25,670 bases of DNA from a virus. The stretch covers positions 1-25,670 of IMG/VR virus record IMGVR_UViG_3300040815_000701; one strand, given 5' to 3'. The translations under genes were made by a program, and so were the position numbers. The notes under the pieces are model-generated. The model saw nothing but the letters and a program-made list of their open reading frames with translations, was not told the DNA's origin and searched no databases. Positions 16,002 to 21,269 of the stretch are shown piece after piece. Within the stretch, counting starts at the first letter, position 1; every line of letters starts with the position of its first letter.

Positions 16002-16744
16002 TGGAAGAAAAATTTACTAGAACAGAATGGGCGGCAATGGAAGGTGGGCATGAAGTTCCATCTAAAAAGTTATTCGAATTTATGAATGATGAACTAGCAG
16101 AAGCACGATTATTTAAAAATCCTAAACAGTTTATTACAACAAAAAAAGAAGATATTGCGGCTAACGTTTATGCACACTTATTAGGTGTACAAGCAATGCG
16201 TTATACTGATCCAGGTAAAGCCAGTACATATGCTAGAGACACTTTAAGATTTAATGGCTTTGACGGTGTAAGAACTGGTGGAACAGATTTACATAACTTG
16301 ATTGCAGGTTTAGAACGTAAAGGTGGTTATAATATTCCTACGGCACAAATTAAAAGATATTTAAAAAATGTACAAAACGGTGTAGTAGATACACAATTAG
16401 ATAGACGTACAATGATGGCAGTTGAACGTTCTCTGTCAATTAGAGATAGTAAATTAACATCTATGAGAAGAATTATTGGCGACTGGCCTCGTGCTTTACC
16501 TAATGAACAAAAAGCAGGTGCAACACGCTTAGGCTTTATGTTAAATCATTATGCAAGAGGTAGTGATTTAGCACAACCGTACAATCAAAGTGTAAAAGGT
16601 ATTGCGGCAAATAATGCTAAAAGCCCTTATAACTCTGCACTTACTTGGGCGGCAGTGGCGGCTGGTGCTTACATAGGATACAAAGCAATTCGAAATCCAA
16701 ACATTAAAAACATCAATAAAAACTACAAAGTAAAACCTGCTTAA
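16001..16744 (+). CDS. Unknown protein with C-terminal membrane-like segment (247 aa)
   Basis: I use ATG 16001, which overlaps the previous stop (TAATG) as do many starts here; ATG 15989 would add four residues. The protein is helical and basic: EEKFTRTEWAAMEGGHEVPS, then IAANVYAHLLGVQAM, YARDTLRFNGFDGVRTGG, and a long Arg/Lys-rich middle (RRTMMAVERSLSIRDS). Near the end, SALTWAAVAAGAYIGYKAI is hydrophobic and followed by a basic tail with Asn-Lys repeats, like a tail anchor or a membrane-penetrating segment. No enzyme motif recognised. Its place directly behind the ligase-like gene suggests a common role in the virion or at ejection. Confidence 0.65.
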   Translation: MEEKFTRTEWAAMEGGHEVPSKKLFEFMNDELAEARLFKNPKQFITTKKEDIAANVYAHLLGVQAMRYTDPGKASTYARDTLRFNGFDGVRTGGTDLHNLIAGLERKGGYNIPTAQIKRYLKNVQNGVVDTQLDRRTMMAVERSLSIRDSKLTSMRRIIGDWPRALPNEQKAGATRLGFMLNHYARGSDLAQPYNQSVKGIAANNAKSPYNSALTWAAVAAGAYIGYKAIRNPNIKNINKNYKVKPA

Positions 16745-16925
16745 AACTATCTATACATTATATTATAGTATATAAGGTGTTTGCAAGATATAAATATATT
16801 GTATAAGGCAACTTATATTAATAGCAATTATTATGGCATTATAGGCAACAACATTAAGGCACGACCAGGCACACATTAGGCATCCGAAAATATCAATCCG
16901 TTAAAGTAACGTAAATGAGGAAGCA
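16745..16925 (+). other. Longest intergenic region with repeated GGCA elements
   Basis: No open reading frame of note. GGCA occurs at 16807, 16835, 16844, 16858, 16868 and 16879, mostly inside [AT]TA(A/T)GGCA-like contexts; the last four are 10-14 bases apart. A TATAAATA box is at 16789. No strong hairpin and no tRNA are visible. It could hold protein-binding sites, an untranslated leader or a small RNA. Confidence 0.5.
16789..16796 (+). promoter_or_regulatory. T4-type late promoter TATAAATA
   Basis: Exact late box. It lies 129 bases before the ATG at 16926, leaving a leader that contains the GGCA repeats. Confidence 0.6.
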
Positions 16926-17186
16926 ATGAGTACAACTCGAGAAATAGAAAAAGAAAGCCTAGAAGCCCATGTAGAATTATGTGCGGCGAGGTATTCACGT
17001 TTGGAAGAAAAACTAGACAATCTAGAGGGTCGAGTCATCGGCATTGAAACTGTACTTGGCGAAATACGAGATACAGTTATCAAAGATAGAGAAAAACGTC
17101 AATCCCAACTTATTATGTGGGGAATGACTATTATTGGCTCATTAGTCAGTGCAGTAGCCATTTTATCTTACAATTTATTCATTTAA
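16926..17186 (+). CDS. Coiled-coil protein with C-terminal membrane segment (86 aa)
   Basis: GAGGA at 16917-16921 supports the start. Residues 1-62 form a charged coiled coil (ARYSRLEEKLDNLEGRVIGI, IETVLGEIRDTVIKDREK), followed by one membrane segment LIMWGMTIIGSLVSAVAILS and a short tail YNLFI. This is the layout of XhlA-type hemolysin/holin-associated proteins, in which a cytoplasmic coiled coil precedes one membrane span. A role in lysis is possible; a membrane-anchored adaptor is an equal alternative. No endolysin is in the window. Confidence 0.7.
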   Translation: MSTTREIEKESLEAHVELCAARYSRLEEKLDNLEGRVIGIETVLGEIRDTVIKDREKRQSQLIMWGMTIIGSLVSAVAILSYNLFI

Positions 17187-17221
17187 TACAATTCACAAAA
17201 AATCAAAACCGATTAATCTAT

Positions 17222-17229
17222 ACTAAATA
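17222..17229 (+). promoter_or_regulatory. Late-promoter-like ACTAAATA
   Basis: Shares the TAAATA core with the exact late boxes. It is only eight bases from the ATG at 17238, which also lacks a clear ribosome-binding site. Confidence 0.35.
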
Positions 17230-17237
17230 GTAGTGTT

Positions 17238-17540
17238 ATGCTTATATTAGAACTTTTTAGCGACGAAAATACAGAATTAACAGAAACCAAAATGGCATGG
17301 GGCCGTTCTGGTAATAAAGTTGTGCGTAAGTACAGATGTTCAATTGGTCGTTTAAAAGGTAAAATTGTAAGTAGTCCAGGCGCTTGTTTTAAAGCACCGG
17401 ATATTAAAAAACGTATTAAGTTAAAAATGACTAAGGCAAAAGTCGGTGCTAGAATGAAGTTGAAATCGAAACGTACTAAACGTATCAATCCAGCAAGTAA
17501 ACGTGTTCAAGCATTAAACAAAGCAGGACGTAGAAAATAA
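17238..17540 (+). CDS. Very basic internal-type protein (100 aa)
   Basis: The N-terminus MLILELFSDEN carries an IxE site and resembles the T4 Alt targeting peptide; it is acidic. From residue 19 the protein is strongly basic: MAWGRSGNKVVRKYRCSIGR, then KAPDIKKRIKLKM, MKLKSKRTKRINPASKR and a GRRK end. Two cysteines (in YRCS and GACF) are 17 residues apart. Removal of a short acidic leader to leave a DNA-binding basic core is just how phage internal head proteins are made, so I infer an internal, DNA-associated protein. By memory, similar basic proteins exist in marine T4-like phages. TAATG coupling to the next gene. Confidence 0.7.
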   Translation: MLILELFSDENTELTETKMAWGRSGNKVVRKYRCSIGRLKGKIVSSPGACFKAPDIKKRIKLKMTKAKVGARMKLKSKRTKRINPASKRVQALNKAGRRK

Positions 17541-17794
17541 TGAAATTTTCAGAATTATTTGAACAACCTATGACAGGCAAAGTAACTAAAGTTGCTGGCG
17601 ATAGTGTTGAAATAAGTGATCCAAAAAAACCTGGAATCACTACTAAAGTTGATTTGAAAACAATGGATGTTGATAACTCAAATCCAAATGCTCCTACGTT
17701 AAAACCTAAGTCAAAAAAGCCACAAGGACAAGGGTCAAAAATTAGACCAGGACAAACAGTTAGTATCGCTTCCGAAGAGAAAAAAAAAGACTGA
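17540..17794 (+). CDS. 84-aa N-terminal domain, probably joined to the kinase by -1 frameshift
   Basis: Begins MKFSELFEQ with (L)FE at 6-8, matching the shared targeting-like peptide. Then comes a small beta-domain, TGKVTKVAGDSVEISDPKKP and GITTKVDLKTMDV, reminiscent of an SH3/KOW-like barrel, and a basic linker ending SIASEEKKKD. In-frame translation stops at 17792-17794, directly after a run of nine A (17780-17788). If ribosomes slip back one base there, translation continues as AGA CTG ACT GAC into the kinase domain and gives one protein of about 302 aa. Confidence 0.7.
   Translation: MKFSELFEQPMTGKVTKVAGDSVEISDPKKPGITTKVDLKTMDVDNSNPNAPTLKPKSKKPQGQGSKIRPGQTVSIASEEKKKD
17780..17788 (+). 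other. A9 slippery run: candidate -1 frameshift site
   Basis: Codons GAG AAA AAA AAA GAC in the upstream frame permit simultaneous -1 slippage (A AAA AAA type). The upstream frame ends four bases later; the -1 frame has no stop until 18445. A weak 4-bp hairpin, CCTT-GAAG-AAGG, begins 11 bases downstream (17799-17810). A single-base sequencing or assembly error in the homopolymer would look the same. Confidence 0.6.
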
Positions 17795-18447
17795 CTGACC
17801 TTGAAGAAGGCATAAACGATCCAGCAATTTTTAAAGCAATATTCCTAGCAGGCGGCCCTGGTAGTGGTAAAAGTTTTATGGTAAAGCAAACGGCTTTACA
17901 ATCTATGGGGTTTAAGTTAATTAATAATGACGCCGCATTTGAAAAATATTTACAAGACGCAGGATTAGATCCAGCAGATCCTGATGTTATTGCTAGTCCA
18001 CAAGGACAAAAAATTAGAGACAAAGCAAAACGAATAACAAAAAGTCTTCTTGCTATGCATCTAGGACAAAAACTAGGTTTAGTTATAGATGGAACAGGCA
18101 AAGACTATGCAAAGATTTCTAAACAAGCACAAACCCTAAGAAAATTAGGATATGAAGTTGGCATGATTTTTGTCAACACAGATTTAGAAACTGCAATTAA
18201 TAGAAACAAAAGTAGAGAAAGAGTATTACCAGATCCTTTGGTCACAAGTATGTGGAAAGATGTACAAAACAATATTGGCAGATTTCACAATTTCTTTGGA
18301 AGAAATATGTTTGTTGTAGACAATTCAGAAGGATCAGACACTAACGGTGTTATTTTAAATATGTATAAAAGAATGCAGGAGTTTGCAGATTCTCCGCATA
18401 CTAGCCCAGTAGCAAAAAATTGGATAAAGAAAATACAAGGAAAATAA
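17788..18447 (+). CDS. P-loop polynucleotide-kinase/zeta-toxin-like domain, no normal start codon
   Basis: IFLAGGPGSGKSF is a Walker A loop (Lys111 in the fused numbering), INNDAAFEKYL resembles the substrate-binding acidic loop of zeta toxins and polynucleotide kinases, LGLVIDGTGKDY is the second strand with a conserved Asp, and INRNKSRERVLPDP is the arginine-rich lid. Between the stop at 17761 and the P-loop there is no ATG, GTG or TTG in this frame (a CTG is at 17791); the first ATG, at 17878, lies behind the P-loop and would yield a dead protein. So the domain needs frameshifting from the gene at 17540, a rare start, or the sequence has an indel. There is no phosphatase domain as in T4 Pnk. 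Confidence 0.75.
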   Translation, partial: RLTDLEEGINDPAIFKAIFLAGGPGSGKSFMVKQTALQSMGFKLINNDAAFEKYLQDAGLDPADPDVIASPQGQKIRDKAKRITKSLLAMHLGQKLGLVIDGTGKDYAKISKQAQTLRKLGYEVGMIFVNTDLETAINRNKSRERVLPDPLVTSMWKDVQNNIGRFHNFFGRNMFVVDNSEGSDTNGVILNMYKRMQEFADSPHTSPVAKNWIKKIQGK

Positions 18448-18449
18448 CA

Positions 18450-18656
18450 GTGGCATATTTTGAATTTTCTAATGGCGCAAGGGTGTCATTAACAAAGGAC
18501 GAAGAACAATTTTTAAATGAATTTAAAAAGTCGATAAAGTTGACTGATTTAAATGAAAGCCAATTAAAATTGGCATTTATGTTAGTAAATAAAAGTGTAC
18601 TCAATAGGAAAAAGAAAAATGGTGATCTCTACTATGTCAAAGAAAATAAAAAGTAA
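18450..18656 (+). CDS. Small unknown protein (68 aa)
   Basis: I use the GTG at 18450, three bases after the kinase stop, because AAGGA at 18437-18441 precedes it by eight bases; a TTG at 18420 inside the kinase gene would add ten residues without a site. The product starts with a beta-hairpin (AYFEFSNGARVSLTKDE), then has two helices (QFLNEFKKSIKL, ESQLKLAFMLVNKSVL) and a basic end. No known motif. Confidence 0.55.
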   Translation: MAYFEFSNGARVSLTKDEEQFLNEFKKSIKLTDLNESQLKLAFMLVNKSVLNRKKKNGDLYYVKENKK

Positions 18657-19074
18657 AGTATCTGTCTCAAAAATTAAGAATTTTTTAGAAGAAAAATCTA
18701 ATAATTTACCCGTAGTATCAGTAAATGGTGCCCACGTTAAAGTGGGTAAATACTATTGCTTAGAACGTAATGGTGTATGGGAAGTATACGATAATGGTAC
18801 ACTAATTAACTCGTTTACCTTACGAAAAAGTGCCCTTGCTTGGGCTGTAGCGTCATTACAAGGGCAAACAAATGATGCACAACAAGTTGAAGCATATGAT
18901 TTGAAGTTTAGTCGATATTCGAACGATTCTTACTTATTTTATGAGAGATATAAGACTGCAACCGACGAATTTCGTAAAGAATTAATGTATATTAGGTATG
19001 AAGAGAGCGAATATCATAAAAATGGCATTAGAGACCAGTTAGATGAATCAATTAAAAAGATTCAAATCAACTAA
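18634..19074 (+). CDS. Unknown 146-aa protein
   Basis: Starts inside the end of the previous gene. ATG 18634 (MSKKIKSK) has GGTGA upstream; ATG 18619 with AGGA upstream is an equal choice and would add five residues. A short helix (KIKNFLEEKSNNLP) is followed by a beta-rich part, VSVNGAHVKVGKYYCLERNG and WEVYDNGTLINSF, then helices (SALAWAVASLQG) and a charged coiled-coil-like end (YERYKTATDEFRKELMY). No catalytic or membrane motif. A role in the late block is assumed only from position. Confidence 0.65.
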   Translation: MSKKIKSKVSVSKIKNFLEEKSNNLPVVSVNGAHVKVGKYYCLERNGVWEVYDNGTLINSFTLRKSALAWAVASLQGQTNDAQQVEAYDLKFSRYSNDSYLFYERYKTATDEFRKELMYIRYEESEYHKNGIRDQLDESIKKIQIN

Positions 19075-19077
19075 ATA
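19070..19077 (+). promoter_or_regulatory. Late-promoter-like ACTAAATA
   Basis: Same octamer as at 17222. It lies 26 bases before the ATG at 19104, the same distance as the exact late box at 7633 has to its gene. Confidence 0.45.
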
Positions 19078-19103
19078 GTAATAACGTAGATTAGGGAACT
19101 CAC

Positions 19104-20129
19104 ATGGAATTAAATGATTTAAATAAAATAACGAGAAGTAATAAGTTAAATAACTTATTAAACACTCGCTTTGGATTCGATTTTGATTTATCGAAAATAA
19201 ATGAAACTATTGCTAAACAAATGCTTAATACTGCAAACAGAGAAATGTCTGAAATTGCAGAAAGCAGTGGAGATTATCAAGTAAATAAAAAATACTTAAT
19301 GTCTAAACTAGTTAAAGAAACAATTGAAGCATGGCAAGTAGAAAACAATTTAAATGTTAACGAAGCACCAAAAGACGATAACACAGAATTAGCAAAAGGC
19401 GAATTAGAGCCAGGCGATGGTAAAATTGAACCACAACAAAATTCACCACAAGCACAAAGTAGACGTGCAAACGCATTACGTTTGCTTGTAGGTCCACAAA
19501 ATTACATGAAAGCCAAACGTGCTTTAGATATGTACAAAAAAGGTCAAACAGTTCCCCCAACATTGATGACAGGTTTAATGCCAATTATTGATATGATTGA
19601 TGAAATTATGTCTAGTAATTTAGCAAACGTTAGATTCTTACAAATGGTTGACAAACGTGCAAGAAAGCAATTAGGTATTAAAGAGAGCGTTCTTAAAGAA
19701 GGCGAAATGGAAAGTGCTGAATTAGTATTAGCATCAAAAGACATGGTTGACAGAATTCAAAGTATGTTAGAAGATGTTAGTGAAATGCAGGCAGAAGATT
19801 TACTTCCATTAACAGATCAAATTCGTGACGAAATGGGTAACGAAAAAGCAGAAGCATTTATGAATGCGGCTAAAGGTTCGTTAGAAAGTTTATTAGATGC
19901 AATCACAACTGCAAGAGGCGATATGGATAATGCATCACGTATATTAACTGGTACTGCTGAAGAGTCAGGCACAGATTTAACTGCCGAAGAACCAGAAGCA
20001 GAAGAACCAACTGCAGAACCTGAAGACACTTCAACTGAAGAACCAACTGATGATGTATCAGTTGATTTAGATGCTGGTCCAGAAGGACAAGAAGGCGTTG
20101 ACGATTTAGATAGACAAGAACGTCCGTAA
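19104..20129 (+). CDS. Virion or prohead-core-like structural protein (341 aa)
   Basis: AGGGAA upstream supports the start. The protein is almost wholly helical. A first domain (1-85) is followed by an acidic/Gln-rich linker, a region with RRANALRLLVGPQNYMKAKR, a middle domain (ESAELVLASKDMVDRIQSML, EDLLPLTDQIRDEMGNEKAE, ESLLDAITTARGDMDNASRI) and a long acidic Glu/Pro/Thr tail. KEGEMESAE near 200 could be a protease site. By memory, the LVLASKDMVDR segment is typical of a virion protein of marine T4-like phages. Acidic, helical proteins are also usual for prohead cores (gp22), an alternative. TAATG coupling to the next gene. Confidence 0.6.
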   Translation: MELNDLNKITRSNKLNNLLNTRFGFDFDLSKINETIAKQMLNTANREMSEIAESSGDYQVNKKYLMSKLVKETIEAWQVENNLNVNEAPKDDNTELAKGELEPGDGKIEPQQNSPQAQSRRANALRLLVGPQNYMKAKRALDMYKKGQTVPPTLMTGLMPIIDMIDEIMSSNLANVRFLQMVDKRARKQLGIKESVLKEGEMESAELVLASKDMVDRIQSMLEDVSEMQAEDLLPLTDQIRDEMGNEKAEAFMNAAKGSLESLLDAITTARGDMDNASRILTGTAEESGTDLTAEEPEAEEPTAEPEDTSTEEPTDDVSVDLDAGPEGQEGVDDLDRQERP

Positions 20130-20491
20130 TGAAAGCAAGTGATTTCATCACAGAAAGTATTCCGTCAGGAGTTAACAAACTAATGAGTTTGTTATTATTC
20201 CTTAGAAATCGTGCTGAACAATCAGGTGCAAAAAATCAAATATCAATGAATGCATTATCAACCATGGCAACTGGTGTAGGTATTCCATTATCATATGATA
20301 GTTTTGCGGCAATTCATCAACAGAATCCTGCAATACAAAATTTAGTTACAGACTTCAATAAAGATACAGTTATTTTTAAAAATACTGATGGTAAAGACGA
20401 CCAAAGTATTGCAACACCAGATGATGTAGATACAGAGCCAACAACGCAAGTTGATAAAATGGCTAAACGTGCTCTAAAGAAACGTACATAA
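20129..20491 (+). CDS. Small virion-cluster protein with MKASDFITE start (120 aa)
   Basis: The N-terminus MKASDFITES has an IxE site at 7-9, similar to the T4 internal-protein peptide MKTYQEFIAE (by memory). It is followed by a conserved-looking helix, GVNKLMSLLLFLRNRAE, a mixed domain (SYDSFAAIHQQNPAIQNLV, FNKDTVIFKN), an acidic linker, and a basic tail KMAKRALKKRT. By memory, homologues with the NKLM..L.FLRNRA pattern are widespread in marine T4-like phages as small virion proteins. It ends the late block; a sigma70-like promoter starts six bases later. Confidence 0.65.
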   Translation: MKASDFITESIPSGVNKLMSLLLFLRNRAEQSGAKNQISMNALSTMATGVGIPLSYDSFAAIHQQNPAIQNLVTDFNKDTVIFKNTDGKDDQSIATPDDVDTEPTTQVDKMAKRALKKRT

Positions 20492-20496
20492 TTTAC

Positions 20497-20526
20497 TTGA
20501 CTTCTAGGTCAATATTACTGTATAAT
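20497..20526 (+). promoter_or_regulatory. Strong sigma70-like promoter before the nuclease gene
   Basis: TTGACT at 20497-20502 and a perfect TATAAT at 20521-20526 with an 18-base spacer, the best match in the window. The nuclease ATG follows 31 bases later. It marks the switch from late to early genes. Confidence 0.8.
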
Positions 20527-20557
20527 TGTAACATACTTAATCAAATAGAGAATTTAC

Positions 20558-21241
20558 ATGATAACTCAACGTTACGACTATACTCCCATTAAACGTCAAC
20601 AAGTAGACGGCAAAAGATTATACACAACACCGACAGGTGAAGCAGTCCCTAGTGTTACAACAATCTTAGATAAAACTAAATCAGAAGAAAAGAAACAAGC
20701 ACTCCGTAACTGGAAGAAACGTGTTGGTGAGGCAAAGGCACAAGAAATTGTAACTGAAGCCGCTGGGCGTGGAACTCGTATGCACAAATGGTTAGAAGAT
20801 TATTGTATTGCAGATGTAATTAAAGATCCTGGTAGTAACCCTTTCAGTCAACAAAGTCATAAAATGGCAGGAATTGTTATTGAAAAAGGTATGTCTAAGG
20901 TAAGTGAAATTTGGGGAACAGAAGTTCCTTTATACTTTCCAAAAATTTATGCAGGTACTACAGACTGTGTTGGAATGTACGAAGGTGCACCCGCAATTAT
21001 TGATTTTAAACAAACTAATAAACCTAAAAAAACAGAATGGATAGGAGATTACTTTTTACAGTTGGCGGCATATGCCGAAGCACACAACGAAGTACATGGT
21101 ACTAATATACAAAAAGGTGCAATTTTAATGTGTAGTAAAGACTATGAGTACCAATCTTGGGTACTAGAAGGTGAAGATTATAAAAATACTGTTAAAATGT
21201 GGTGGAATAGGGTTGAAGAGTTTTATACAAAACATAACTAG
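20558..21241 (+). CDS. PD-(D/E)XK exonuclease, RecB/Cas4-like
   Basis: 227 aa. VPSVTTILDKTKSEEKK and the helix ending AGRGTRMHKWLEDY (motif I His region) begin the fold. YAGTTDCVGMY has the first catalytic Asp136; AIIDFKQT has Asp149 and Lys151 as D-x-K; and FLQLAAYAEAH has Gln168 and Tyr172, the QxxxY motif of RecB-type nucleases. This combination is diagnostic of single-strand-specific PD-(D/E)XK nucleases such as RecB and Cas4. There are no cysteines for the Cas4 iron-sulfur cluster in the usual place. It likely trims DNA ends in recombination or degrades host DNA. It has its own early promoter and stands alone between late genes. Confidence 0.92.
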   Translation: MITQRYDYTPIKRQQVDGKRLYTTPTGEAVPSVTTILDKTKSEEKKQALRNWKKRVGEAKAQEIVTEAAGRGTRMHKWLEDYCIADVIKDPGSNPFSQQSHKMAGIVIEKGMSKVSEIWGTEVPLYFPKIYAGTTDCVGMYEGAPAIIDFKQTNKPKKTEWIGDYFLQLAAYAEAHNEVHGTNIQKGAILMCSKDYEYQSWVLEGEDYKNTVKMWWNRVEEFYTKHN

Positions 21242-21243
21242 AG

Positions 21244-21251
21244 CATAAATA
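21244..21251 (+). promoter_or_regulatory. Late-promoter-like CATAAATA
   Basis: Seven of eight bases match TATAAATA. It lies 18 bases before the tail-fibre ATG, with AGGAGA between. Confidence 0.6.
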
Positions 21252-21269
21252 CGTTATAGGAGACTACAA

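Noticed and set aside
16747-16769. Sigma70 promoter (TTAAAA with TATAGT) after the 16001 gene
   Set aside because: Both boxes are weak and the region is too AT-rich to call a promoter from this.
16745-16925. tRNA or CRISPR repeat in the intergenic region
   Set aside because: No cloverleaf or TPsiC-like sequence, and the GGCA elements are too short and irregular for a CRISPR array.
17878-18447. Kinase gene starting at its first ATG (17878)
   Set aside because: This start would cut off the Walker A loop, which lies just before it in the same open frame, so the true protein must begin upstream.
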